The notes below the pieces were generated by a model. The model had not been told where the DNA came from. It saw only the letters and a program-made list of their open reading frames with translations, and made no database searches. From CAYLYU01 sp964501925 (lineage in GTDB: Bacteria; Pseudomonadota; Zetaproteobacteria; Mariprofundales; Mariprofundaceae): a stretch of 16,406 nt of DNA. Below, one piece after another: positions 1-7,404 of the stretch; position 1 is the stretch's first letter; each line of letters begins with the position of its first letter. The stretch lies in NCBI GenBank assembly GCA_964501925.1, contig CAZCTM010000038.1:1-16406 (forward strand), given 5' to 3'. The position numbers and the translations under genes were made by a program.

Positions 1-4
1 AAGA

Positions 5-40
5 GGAAATTTCTATCTGGCACAAAACCGGAAATTTCTA
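5..40. repeat. Two direct copies of an 11-bp motif
   Basis: GGAAATTTCTA occurs at 5-15 and again at 30-40, a 25-bp period. Each copy contains the 8-bp palindrome GAAATTTC. The stretch lies downstream of the ubiB stop at the window edge, and no gene is visible in bases 1-72. Short repeated motifs near an end are a feature of some insertion sequences (the IS21 family, for example), so this could be the end of a mobile element outside the window. It could also be a local intergenic repeat. The repeat is seen directly; its origin is a guess. Confidence 0.5.
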
Positions 41-72
41 CTTTGGGTTGACAGGTAAGCCCTTTTTCCGTA

Positions 73-1686
73 TCAGCGTCGCGCCAGAAACACCACGCCA
101 AGCACCATGGCCAGAACGCTAAGCGCCAGATAGGTGAAGCCGGCCTGCTGCTGGTAGGCATGAAAACCGAGACCTATTCCACCGCCAGCCAGCATCATGG
201 AACCGGTAGCCGATCTCAGCCACGAGCCGTTGCTTATCCTCGCCTGAACCTCCTGGCCCGCCTCAACCTTCGCGACGACTTCCCGCACCTGCCCGGGCAG
301 TTTTCTGAGATCAATAAGGGCATCGCGCAATTCCTGCAGACCCTGTTCCACCCTCGCCCTGGGCCCCATATATTCCCTCATCCAGCCAGCCACCAGGGGC
401 CTGGAAAGCTCCCAGATGTTGATGCTCGGCTCCAGTTCCCGGCCAACTCCCTCCAGAACAACCATGGTCTTCTGCAACAGGAGAAGTTCCGGTTGCACCT
501 CCATCTGAAAACGCTCGGTAACCGAGAACAGGCAAAGCAGGAGTTCGGCCAGTGAGATCTCTGCCAGAGGCCGGTTGAAAATGGGCTCGGCAATCTCCCG
601 GAGCGCATCCTCGAAGGCGGACAGGTTGACATGCTCACCAATGTAGTCGGCTTCCCGATGCACCTCGGCTGCACGCCGGTAATCCTTTTTCAGGAAGGCC
701 AGCAGCATCTCGGCAAGATATCGACGACTCTGGATGTCCAGGCGCCCGACTATCCCGAAATCAACCAGCTGGATATGGCCCTCTCTTGATACAAAAATAT
801 TGCCGGGATGGAGATCGGCATGGAAATAGCCATCGACGAACACCATATGGAAAAACAGCGTGGTTGCCCGTTCGCACAACTTCAGGGTGTCGTGGCCCGC
901 GGCTTTCAGCCGTTCCCGTTCGTCAATGGGGATGCCTTCAATCCGCTCCGTGGTAAGGACTTCGACATTGGTATATTCCCAGATCACCCTGGGCACCCCG
1001 ACCCCTTCCACACTGGCCAGGTTTTGTTCAAACCGGGCCGCATGAGCCGCCTCAGCCCTGAGGTTCAATTCCTCACGGATGGTGGTCGAAAACTCCTCCA
1101 CGACGCGGATTGCCTTCAGGCGTCGATATTCGGGGAAATACCGATTGAACAGCCTGGCAAGCTGACGCAGCAGGGCCAGATCCGCCTCGATGGTTTTTTT
1201 GATCCAGGGTCGCCGCACCTTGACCGCTACCAGACGGCCATCGTGCAGTTCGGCAAAGTGGACCTGGGCAATGGAGGCCGCCGCAACAGGCTCCACGTTG
1301 AAGGAGGCAAAGCTTCCTTCCTTTCCCAAAAGGGGCCGCTTGAACGTCCGCTCCAGAACCTCCCGAACGCGATCAAAGGATTCGGCGGGCACCTCGTCCT
1401 GCAGCTTTTTCAGCTCAAGCGCCACTTCCATGGGCAACAGATCCACGCGGGTGGACAGCATCTGACCGAACTTGATGAACGTCGGACCCAGCCTTTCAAG
1501 AACGTCCCGAACCTGGGCGCCAAGCTCGTTCGGGGGTGGCTCGCCACGGGAAAACAGGCGCACCAGCCAGGCATAAGGCCTGAAAAGCCGCATGCGAACC
1601 GCCAGTGCCGCGAGACCATGCGTTGCGAGAATATGCGTGATGGCCAGAAGCCTCACGCCCTGCCGGAACTGACTGAGCGGTCTCAC
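73..1686 (-). CDS. ubiB: UbiB, atypical protein-kinase-like ATPase of ubiquinone biosynthesis
   Basis: A 537-residue ABC1/ADCK/UbiB-family protein, about the usual length. Family hallmarks are in order: the KxGQ motif (K72-F-G-Q75), the alanine-rich loop AAAS at 135-138 that replaces the kinase glycine loop, the lysine K156 in VAVKV, the catalytic HADLHPGN at 289-296 and the DFG motif at 309-311. The C-terminus has one or two hydrophobic segments (about 497-508 and 516-534), matching the membrane anchor of the family. UbiB is needed for aerobic ubiquinone synthesis. It is thought to use ATPase activity to extract lipid intermediates from the membrane for the Ubi complex. Translation starts at GTG (1684-1686), one base after the ubiJ stop, with no clear Shine-Dalgarno, so translational coupling is likely. 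It is the last gene of the ubiE-ubiJ-ubiB unit. I see no terminator in the remaining 72 bases. Confidence 0.95.
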   Translation of the reverse strand: MRPLSQFRQGVRLLAITHILATHGLAALAVRMRLFRPYAWLVRLFSRGEPPPNELGAQVRDVLERLGPTFIKFGQMLSTRVDLLPMEVALELKKLQDEVPAESFDRVREVLERTFKRPLLGKEGSFASFNVEPVAAASIAQVHFAELHDGRLVAVKVRRPWIKKTIEADLALLRQLARLFNRYFPEYRRLKAIRVVEEFSTTIREELNLRAEAAHAARFEQNLASVEGVGVPRVIWEYTNVEVLTTERIEGIPIDERERLKAAGHDTLKLCERATTLFFHMVFVDGYFHADLHPGNIFVSREGHIQLVDFGIVGRLDIQSRRYLAEMLLAFLKKDYRRAAEVHREADYIGEHVNLSAFEDALREIAEPIFNRPLAEISLAELLLCLFSVTERFQMEVQPELLLLQKTMVVLEGVGRELEPSINIWELSRPLVAGWMREYMGPRARVEQGLQELRDALIDLRKLPGQVREVVAKVEAGQEVQARISNGSWLRSATGSMMLAGGGIGLGFHAYQQQAGFTYLALSVLAMVLGVVFLARR

Positions 1687-1687
1687 C

Positions 1688-2335
1688 TCAGGAACGGGAT
1701 GGCTTGAGCTTCTTCTCGAGCATCGTTAACCGCCTCTTCAGCCTGGTGACATCCCTGGATGCCTGCTCGACACCAGCCTGCCATTCCTGCAGCCTCTGAT
1801 GGTCCGGCATGTCCATTTGCCGCATGCAGGACTGCGCCTGCTTCTGCGAGAATTCGCTCAACCTCGACTCAGCCTCCAGCAGAGCCCTGGCCGCCATGGC
1901 GACCCGGCTGCCAAAATACTCCCCGAAAGCCGCCCGCAATTCCTTTTCCCAGTCGATATCCGCGGCTGAGAGCAGTTTCTTGAAGCGCAGCATGGCATCG
2001 GAATCACCGGAAACCCTGAGCACCTGCTGAAACACCAGTTCATCCGGGTCTTCATGGGCAAAACAAAGGCGTGAAAAACCGCTGGTGGTGGCATCTATGC
2101 GCACGTCTGCCCTTCCTTCGTACTCGGGGTGTACCCACACCTTTCCCTGTCGGAAACCCAGAAAAAAGTCCGAATTCATATCCCTGACATGGATATGAAA
2201 CACACGCCCGTCCAGATCATACAGGAGGGGCTCCAGCGACCTGTCCCGTGAAAAGAATATGTTCAGCACCGTGGAGAGGACCACCGCCTGCACAGGAACC
2301 GGAATCAGGCGCAGGGGAAGAAACATGATACTCAT
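1688..2335 (-). CDS. ubiJ: UbiJ, SCP2-domain ubiquinone biosynthesis accessory factor
   Basis: About 215 residues, close to the E. coli UbiJ length. The N-terminal part fits an SCP2 sterol-carrier-like lipid-binding domain. The C-terminal 40 residues are charged and heptad-like, with basic residues near the end (RLKRRLTMLEKKLK), as in the UbiJ coiled coil. UbiJ pairs with UbiK and binds polyprenyl intermediates for the soluble Ubi complex. The reading frame is open back to 2434, but I place the start at the ATG 2333-2335 (MSIMFLPLRLIP). The longer form would overlap ubiE by about 40 bases and add residues with no counterpart in the family. Position between ubiE and ubiB is the strongest support, because SCP2 sequences are weakly conserved. 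Confidence 0.87.
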   Translation of the reverse strand: MSIMFLPLRLIPVPVQAVVLSTVLNIFFSRDRSLEPLLYDLDGRVFHIHVRDMNSDFFLGFRQGKVWVHPEYEGRADVRIDATTSGFSRLCFAHEDPDELVFQQVLRVSGDSDAMLRFKKLLSAADIDWEKELRAAFGEYFGSRVAMAARALLEAESRLSEFSQKQAQSCMRQMDMPDHQRLQEWQAGVEQASRDVTRLKRRLTMLEKKLKPSRS

Positions 2336-2393
2336 GGCTGGCACCCCGTAAGCAATGCCCCTGCTGAACCGGGAGTCGATGTCCCCAATTCCC

Positions 2394-3140
2394 TCACAGT
2401 TTATAACCCCGGTGAATGGCAACGATACCGCCACTCAGATTTTCATACCTCCCCAGACCAAAACCCGCCCTTGCCATCAGCTTCAGAAAACGCTCCTGAT
2501 CCGGAAAGCGGCGGATGGACTCCACGAGATACTGGTATGAAGCGCGATCCCCGGTCACCCATTCGCCCAGCGCGGGAATCACATTAAAGGAATAGGCGTC
2601 GTACACCATATCCAGCAGGGGGAGTACGGGGTGAGAGAACTCCAGACAGACAAACTGGCCTCCGGCCTTCAGCACCCGATGGAATTCCCTCAGACCCTGA
2701 TCAATGTGACTGAAGTTCCGTATCCCGAAGGCAATGGTCACCGCATCAAAGCTTTCATCCCTGAAGGGCAGAGTCTCTCCGTTGGCCTGAATGCAATCCG
2801 CCCGACCGGGGAGGAAGCCGTGATCAAGCATGCGCCGGGCACCTTCGGCCAGCATGGGACCATTCAGGTCGGTCAGCACCACCCGCCCGGAGATCCCCAC
2901 CTTTCGTGACAGCCCCAGAGCGATGTCACCGCTGCCGGCCGCCACATCCAGGACCCTGCTTCCCTCACGGACCTGGACCCTGGTCAGCATGCATCTCTTC
3001 CACAGGCGATGCGCCCCCATGCTCATCAGGTCATTCATCAGATCATACTTGTCGGCGACGGAGCTAAACACGCCCATCACCTGACGCATCTTTTCCTGGC
3101 TCGAAACGGTCCGGAAACCGAAATGGGTGGATTCGTTCAC
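2394..3140 (-). CDS. ubiE: UbiE, demethylmenaquinone/2-methoxy-6-polyprenyl-benzoquinol C-methyltransferase
   Basis: 248 residues, the standard UbiE length. It transfers a methyl group from S-adenosylmethionine to the quinol ring in ubiquinone and, where present, menaquinone synthesis. The N-terminal THFGFRTV and the segment VADKYDLMNDLMSMGAHRLWKR (29-49) are UbiE signatures. The SAM-binding motif I is VLDVAAGSGD (63-72), followed by the acidic LTDLN (89-93), the FDAVTIAFGIRNF block (131-143) and LKAGGQFVCLEFS (157-169). The start is GTG at 3138-3140; an in-frame stop five codons upstream leaves no alternative that keeps THFGF. No strong Shine-Dalgarno is seen. It is the first gene of the minus-strand unit and diverges from nrdJa, sharing a 203-bp control region. 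The gap to ubiJ is 58 bases. Confidence 0.96.
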   Translation of the reverse strand: MNESTHFGFRTVSSQEKMRQVMGVFSSVADKYDLMNDLMSMGAHRLWKRCMLTRVQVREGSRVLDVAAGSGDIALGLSRKVGISGRVVLTDLNGPMLAEGARRMLDHGFLPGRADCIQANGETLPFRDESFDAVTIAFGIRNFSHIDQGLREFHRVLKAGGQFVCLEFSHPVLPLLDMVYDAYSFNVIPALGEWVTGDRASYQYLVESIRRFPDQERFLKLMARAGFGLGRYENLSGGIVAIHRGYKL

Positions 3141-3184
3141 AGCGCAATCGTATCAGGCGTTTCCCTTGCCTCCAACAAACCTTT

Positions 3185-3216
3185 TGTGCATAACACTGTG
3201 AATAAGCACTGGATAA
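3185..3216 (-). promoter_or_regulatory. Cluster of DnaA boxes
   Basis: Read on the minus strand, TTATGCACA (3185-3193) and TTATTCACA (3197-3205) both match the DnaA-box consensus TTWTNCACA. A third, weaker site, TTATCCAGT (3208-3216), matches the strong box TTATCCACA at 7 of 9 positions. All three point the same way and start 12 and 11 bp apart, about one helical turn. They lie 128-159 bp upstream of the nrdJa start. DnaA-ATP regulates nrdAB in E. coli, so a role in tying RNR expression to replication initiation is reasonable here. They could also act on the divergent ubiE. Confidence 0.65.
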
Positions 3217-3230
3217 AATGTTGACTAAAA

Positions 3231-3246
3231 CCACAACAAATAGATG
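3231..3246 (+). promoter_or_regulatory. Degenerate second NrdR box (candidate)
   Basis: CCACAACAAATAGATG matches the NrdR-box consensus acaCwAtATaTwGtgt at 10 of 16 positions, including five of the six most conserved bases. Its centre is 32 bp from that of the strong box at 3263-3278, leaving a 16-bp spacer. Tandem NrdR boxes are usually 15-16 bp apart, so spacing rather than sequence is the main support. Confidence 0.4.
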
Positions 3247-3257
3247 ATCATAAGGAG

Positions 3258-3286
3258 TTGACTTACTATATATAGTGTTCTAACCT
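3258..3286 (+). promoter_or_regulatory. Probable nrdJa promoter
   Basis: A -35-like TTGACT (3258-3263) is followed after 17 bp by TAACCT (3281-3286), a poor -10. The spacer is almost entirely filled by the NrdR box. The start would fall near 3293, giving a leader of about 50 nt. The -10 might instead lie inside the box (TATAGT at 3271-3276), but then no good -35 fits. The Shine-Dalgarno is AGGGGG at 3331-3336, 7 nt before the ATG. Confidence 0.4.
3263..3278 (+). promoter_or_regulatory. NrdR box upstream of nrdJa
   Basis: TTACTATATATAGTGT matches the NrdR consensus acaCwAtATaTwGtgt at 14 of 16 positions, with the 10-bp palindrome CTATATATAG at its core. NrdR is the nucleotide-sensing repressor of bacterial ribonucleotide reductase genes. 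The box ends 65 bp before the nrdJa ATG and overlaps the likely promoter, as expected for a repressor site. Confidence 0.82.
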
Positions 3287-3343
3287 CGTTGCCTGCTGAG
3301 GGGTGATTCATTTAGGGCTATAATTGGATGAGGGGGAACGTGA

Positions 3344-6300
3344 ATGAGCGTCGTAGAGATTCAGGAGTTTAAGCAGTCGTCATGTCCCCAGATAGAGATG
3401 CAACCCGCATCCCTGGATATCTGGGACAAGAAGTACCGCCTGAAGGACAAGCAGGGAAACATCATCGATCAGACGATCGATGACACATACAAGCGGGTCG
3501 CCAGGGCCCTGGCCGATATTGAGGAGCCCGGCAAGCGCGACTACTGGTTCTCACGCTTTGTCTGGGCCCTGAACAACGGCGCCATTCCGGCGGGTCGTAT
3601 CCTGTCCAATGCCGGCGCCCGCGAGCACAAACCGGCCACCTCGACGATCAACTGCACGGTATCCGGCACCATCCCCGACTCCATGGATGGCATTCTCTCC
3701 AAGGTGCACGAGGCGGGCCTGACCCTGAAGGCCGGCTGCGGCATCGGTTATGAATTTTCCACCCTGCGCCCCAAGGGCGCCTATGTCTCCGGTGCCGGGG
3801 CCTACACATCCGGCCCGCTCTCCTTCATGGACATCTATGACAAGATGTGTTTTACCATCTCTTCCGCCGGCGGACGCCGCGGCGCCCAGATGGCCACCTT
3901 TGACATTTCGCATCCCGATGTCATGGATTTTATCCGCGCCAAGCGTGAGGCGGGTCGCCTGAGGCAGTTCAATCTTTCCTGTCTGATCACGTCGGATTTC
4001 ATGGAGGCGGTCAAACAGGATGCTGACTGGGACCTTGTCTTTCCGGCCACCCCGTCCGAGCTTGAGGATGAGGAAAACCGCATTGTCTACCGGCACTGGC
4101 CGATCCAGGCTGAAAACTACACCTGCGATGAACACGGGCGCGTGGCCTGCAAGGTCTACAGGACCATCAGGGCCAGAAGGCTGTGGGACGTCATCATGTC
4201 TTCCACCTACGATTATGCCGAGCCCGGATTCATTCTTATCGACCAGTACAACAAGATGAACAACAACTGGTTCTGCGAAAACATCCGCGCGACCAACCCG
4301 TGTGTTACCGCAGACACCTGGGTTCAGACGCTTGAAGGTCCGCGGCAGGTGGCCGACCTTGTCGGCTCCCCTTTCACCGCCATCGTGGATGGGAAACCAT
4401 ATACCAGCGGTGCATCGGGTTTTTTCAGAACAGCCACAAAACCGGTCGTGAAGCTGCTGACAAAGGAGGGTTTCCAACTGCGGCTTACCGCGAACCATCG
4501 CATCCGAAAAGTCACAAAACTGACACGCTGGGTTTGTGAAACGGTATGGACAGAGGCAGGTCAACTTCAGGCCGGGGATCAGGTGCTTCTGAATCAACAC
4601 CATGACCTTCACTGGTCGGGCAGCCTGAGCCGGGATCATGGTTATTTGCTCGGCCTGCTGGTGGGTGATGGAACACTCCAGGAAAATGCAGCCGTTTTAT
4701 CCGTATGGGAAAACAAGGTGGCCGTCAATGATTCTGACCTGGCTGAAAGTGCGCCACTAGCAATGATCAAGGCCGCGGAACAGGCAGCCCGGTCTTTCGA
4801 TCACCGGAGTGACTTTTCCGGTTTCCACAGAATAACGGGCAGGGGTGAATGGCGAATGACGCTCGCGGGCCTGCGCGATCTGGCGTTTAACCTTGGCATG
4901 AAGCCTGGCAGCAAGAATATTACTCCCGCCATGGAGCAGGCATCTTCCGAGTTTTATGAGGGCTTCCTGCGTGGCTTCTTCGATACCGACGGCTCCGTAC
5001 AAGGCTCACAGAAGAAGGGGGTCAGTATCCGATTAAGCCAGAGTGATCTGACCCGCTTGCAGGCGGTACAGCGCATGCTGTTAAGGCTGGGAATCGTCTC
5101 AACCATCTATCAGGATCGGCGCAAGGCCGGCAAATCCCTGCTGCCGGATGGAAAGGGTGGAGCAAAGGTCTATGAGACCAAAGCGCAGCATGAACTGGTC
5201 ATTTCGGGCAACAACCTGATCACCTTCCGTGACCGGATCGGATTTACCGACGTGCGCAAGCAATCGTGTCTGGACCAGTTGCTGAAAGGCTACAAGCGCA
5301 AGCCAAACCGGGAACGTCACATCGCCGAGGTAAAGGCCATCGTCGCTGACGGTGTCGAGGATGTGTTTGATGTACAGATTCCGGGTATCAACACCTTCGA
5401 TGCAAACGGTTTCCATGCCCACAATTGTGGCGAGCAGGGGTTGCCTCCCTATGGCGCCTGTCTGCTGGGATCGGTGAACCTGACCAAATTTGTGCTTGAT
5501 CCCTTTACCGAAAACGCGCGCTTCGACTGGGAAACCTTCCGCAAGGTGGTGGCCGTCTTCACACGCATGCTGGACAACGTGGTGGAGATCAGCGGCCTGC
5601 CACTGGAAAAGCAGCGTGAGGAGATCAGGCGGAAACGCAGGCACGGCATGGGATTCCTCGGTCTTGGCTCGGCCCTCACCATGCTTCGACTCAGGTATGG
5701 TGAACCCGAATCGCTGAAGCTGACCGAAAAGATCGCCTATGAACTTGCCAGGGTCGGGTTCCGTACCGGCCTGGAGCTGGCCAGGGAAAAGGGACCCGCC
5801 CCCATCATGGAGGAGGAATTCGAGGTCAGCCGCGAAATGATTGAGGCACGACCGGAGATGGCGGCCGACGGCATCAAGGTGGGTGATCGCGTCAAGGGCA
5901 AAATCCTCTGGGCCAGATATTCCCGCTACATGCGCCAGTTTGCCGAAACCGGTGACGCGGAAGACCTGGAGATGCTCAGGGAGCTGGAGGAAACCGGCTG
6001 CAGGTTCAGCCACCATTCATCCATCGCCCCCACCGGCACCATTGCGCTTTCCCTCGCCAACAACGCCTCCAACGGCATCGAACCGAGCTTTGCCCACCAC
6101 TACTCGCGCAATGTCATCCGTGAGGGCCGGAAAACCAAGGAAAAGATCGATGTGTATTCATTCGAGCTGCTCGGTTACCGCCAGCTGGTCAATCCGGAGG
6201 CCATGCCTTTTTCTGAAGACAAACGCGCAAGACTGCCGGACTATTTCATTGCAGCCGAGGATGTCACGCCGAAGCAGCACGTCGATATCCAGGCGGCGGC

Positions 6301-6619
6301 CCAGAAATGGGTGGACTCCTCCATCTCCAAGACCGCCAACGTGCCGACCGATTTCCCCTACGAGGATTTCAAGAACATCTACCTGTACGCCTATGAGAAG
6401 GGTCTGAAGGGATGCACGACCTTCCGCTTCAATCCCGAGGCCTTCCAGGGTGTGCTGGTCAAGGAGAAGGATCTGGAAAACACCACATACCGCTTCATCC
6501 TGGAGGATGGATCGGTCATCGAGGTCAAGGGCAATGAGGAGATCGAATATGACGGTGAGGTGCATACCGCAGCCAACCTCTATGACGCCCTCAAGGAGGG
6601 TTATTATGGGAAATTCTGA
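3344..6619 (+). CDS. nrdJa: NrdJa, large part of split B12-dependent (class II) ribonucleotide reductase, with intein
   Basis: The precursor has 1091 residues; removing the 375-residue intein leaves a 716-residue class II adenosylcobalamin-dependent ribonucleotide reductase, which makes deoxyribonucleotides without needing oxygen. Catalytic residues are visible: C104 (STINCTVSG) and C706 (YGACLLGSVNL) as the redox pair; N318, C695 and E697 of the split NPC|GEQ loop; and the phosphate-binding SIAPTGTIALSL near 898-909. Without the intein the radical cysteine is extein residue 320, close to C322 of the Thermotoga maritima enzyme, and the 11-residue step to the next cysteine is the same. The C-terminus (LKEGYYGKF) lacks the cysteine tail of single-chain NrdJ; nrdJb provides it 41 bases downstream. 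The start has a good Shine-Dalgarno. Control is probably by NrdR and DnaA. Confidence 0.95.
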   Translation: MSVVEIQEFKQSSCPQIEMQPASLDIWDKKYRLKDKQGNIIDQTIDDTYKRVARALADIEEPGKRDYWFSRFVWALNNGAIPAGRILSNAGAREHKPATSTINCTVSGTIPDSMDGILSKVHEAGLTLKAGCGIGYEFSTLRPKGAYVSGAGAYTSGPLSFMDIYDKMCFTISSAGGRRGAQMATFDISHPDVMDFIRAKREAGRLRQFNLSCLITSDFMEAVKQDADWDLVFPATPSELEDEENRIVYRHWPIQAENYTCDEHGRVACKVYRTIRARRLWDVIMSSTYDYAEPGFILIDQYNKMNNNWFCENIRATNPCVTADTWVQTLEGPRQVADLVGSPFTAIVDGKPYTSGASGFFRTATKPVVKLLTKEGFQLRLTANHRIRKVTKLTRWVCETVWTEAGQLQAGDQVLLNQHHDLHWSGSLSRDHGYLLGLLVGDGTLQENAAVLSVWENKVAVNDSDLAESAPLAMIKAAEQAARSFDHRSDFSGFHRITGRGEWRMTLAGLRDLAFNLGMKPGSKNITPAMEQASSEFYEGFLRGFFDTDGSVQGSQKKGVSIRLSQSDLTRLQAVQRMLLRLGIVSTIYQDRRKAGKSLLPDGKGGAKVYETKAQHELVISGNNLITFRDRIGFTDVRKQSCLDQLLKGYKRKPNRERHIAEVKAIVADGVEDVFDVQIPGINTFDANGFHAHNCGEQGLPPYGACLLGSVNLTKFVLDPFTENARFDWETFRKVVAVFTRMLDNVVEISGLPLEKQREEIRRKRRHGMGFLGLGSALTMLRLRYGEPESLKLTEKIAYELARVGFRTGLELAREKGPAPIMEEEFEVSREMIEARPEMAADGIKVGDRVKGKILWARYSRYMRQFAETGDAEDLEMLRELEETGCRFSHHSSIAPTGTIALSLANNASNGIEPSFAHHYSRNVIREGRKTKEKIDVYSFELLGYRQLVNPEAMPFSEDKRARLPDYFIAAEDVTPKQHVDIQAAAQKWVDSSISKTANVPTDFPYEDFKNIYLYAYEKGLKGCTTFRFNPEAFQGVLVKEKDLENTTYRFILEDGSVIEVKGNEEIEYDGEVHTAANLYDALKEGYYGKF
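4301..5425 (+). mobile_element. Intein with LAGLIDADG homing endonuclease, in NrdJa
   Basis: In-frame 375-residue insertion (precursor residues 320-694) splitting the invariant TNPC-GEQ loop. Splicing residues are all present: Cys1 opening block A (CVTADTWVQT), block B with T382-A-N-H385, block F (VEDVFDVQIPGINTFDANG, about 671-689), the C-terminal His693-Asn694, and Cys695 as the +1 nucleophile. The middle contains a dodecapeptide homing endonuclease: LLGLLVGDG at 435-443 (acidic D442) and LRGFFDTDG at 542-550 (acidic D549). Both motifs are intact, so the endonuclease may be active. No stop or frameshift occurs, so the protein should self-splice to a normal enzyme. It excises as protein, not RNA. 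Confidence 0.95.
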
Positions 6620-6660
6620 CAAGGGCCCGAACCCCCCCATGCCCCGCTGGAGGAACGATT

Positions 6661-7299
6661 ATGACGATCAAGATTGAAAAAAAGATAGTCGGCTACGAGG
6701 TCGTAAAGCCGGAAGAGGACCAGGAGGAGAAGAAACAGGTCACCCAGATCGCGCCCCTCCTGGAACGTGACGATGTCCTGGAAGGCTCGACCTACAAGAT
6801 CAAGACCCCGCTTTCCGAGCACGCGCTGTATATCACGATCAACGATGTGGTTATCACCGAGCCGGATGGCAGCTCGCACAAGAGGCCGTTCGAGATCTTC
6901 ATCAACTCCAAGAACATGGAACATTTCGCCTGGATCGTGGCGCTGACCCGCGTAATCTCCGCCATCTTCCGCAAGGGGGGCGATGTCACCTTCCTGGTCG
7001 AGGAGCTCAAGGCCGTCTTCGATCCGAGGGGCGGCTACTACAAGAAGGGCGGCAAATACATGCCATCGCTGGTGGCCGAGATCGGCGAGGTGATCCAGCA
7101 ACACATGATCTCCATCGGCATGCTGGAAGGTCAGCTGAACAATGCCGAATTACAGGCCAAGAAAAAAAAGGCCGAGGAGACGCTTGGCGAGGAAGGCATG
7201 ATGAATGCCGGCATCTGCCCCAAGTGCGCAGCCCGTGCTGTCGTCAGGCTGGACAATTGCGACACGTGTCTGGAGTGCGGCCATTCCAAGTGCGGGTGA
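6661..7299 (+). CDS. nrdJb: NrdJb, C-terminal part of split class II ribonucleotide reductase
   Basis: 212 residues. Residues 40-155 resemble the TSCPD-type domain found near the C-terminus of single-chain NrdJ (PLSEHALYITINDVV, RPFEIFINSK, GGDVTFLVEELKAVFDPRGGYYKKGGKYMPSLVAEIGEVIQQHM). A lysine/glutamate-rich linker (166-178) leads to a cysteine-rich tail: CPKC (186-189), CDTCLEC (200-206) and C211 as the penultimate residue. In class II enzymes such a tail carries the cysteines that re-reduce the active-site disulfide and pass electrons from thioredoxin. It can also bind zinc. The gene follows nrdJa by 41 bases with a strong Shine-Dalgarno (GGAGGA, 6649-6654, 6 nt from the ATG). The nrdJa/nrdJb split is known in Pseudomonas and relatives; both chains are needed there. 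Confidence 0.9.
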   Translation: MTIKIEKKIVGYEVVKPEEDQEEKKQVTQIAPLLERDDVLEGSTYKIKTPLSEHALYITINDVVITEPDGSSHKRPFEIFINSKNMEHFAWIVALTRVISAIFRKGGDVTFLVEELKAVFDPRGGYYKKGGKYMPSLVAEIGEVIQQHMISIGMLEGQLNNAELQAKKKKAEETLGEEGMMNAGICPKCAARAVVRLDNCDTCLECGHSKCG

Positions 7300-7300
7300 T

Positions 7301-7373
7301 CTTTGGGGTGGTTGTGCACCGGTTTGCCTCCAGGTTGGGGAGGAACGCCTAGCTGGTGCAAATCACCTCAAAG
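7301..7373. other. Long imperfect hairpin between convergent genes
   Basis: Arms 7301-7320 and 7355-7373 pair over 19 positions, including two G-U pairs (7306/7368, 7311/7363) and one bulged G (7314). The loop carries a second small hairpin, CCTCC (7327-7331) with GGAGG (7339-7343). It begins one base after the nrdJb stop. There is no T-run on either side, so it is not a classical rho-independent terminator. It could protect the 3' end of the nrdJ transcript, or be a palindromic repeat element. The rest of the 105-base gap up to the hsdR stop shows nothing else. Confidence 0.6.
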
Positions 7374-7404
7374 AAACATCCCTCGTATTTCACCAGGGAG
7401 TTCC

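Noticed and set aside
808..1707. Long plus-strand open frame opposite ubiB
   Set aside because: It is a shadow of ubiB, whose kinase motifs are all in the minus-strand frame. The plus-strand translation has no recognisable domain.
2336..2434. Upstream extension of ubiJ to 2434
   Set aside because: It would overlap ubiE and add 33 residues without family counterpart. The MSIMFLPLRLIP start fits the normal UbiJ length.
3319..3324. Perfect TATAAT as the nrdJa -10
   Set aside because: It would start transcription inside the Shine-Dalgarno (3331-3336) and has no -35 at a proper distance.
4301..5425. Group I intron or insertion sequence inside nrdJa
   Set aside because: The frame is open throughout, terminal inverted repeats are absent, and the ends carry the Cys1 and His-Asn/Cys residues of protein splicing.
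7301..7373. Integron attC site or rho-independent terminator
   Set aside because: The core-site sequences of attC are absent, no integrase is nearby, and no T-run follows the stem on either strand.
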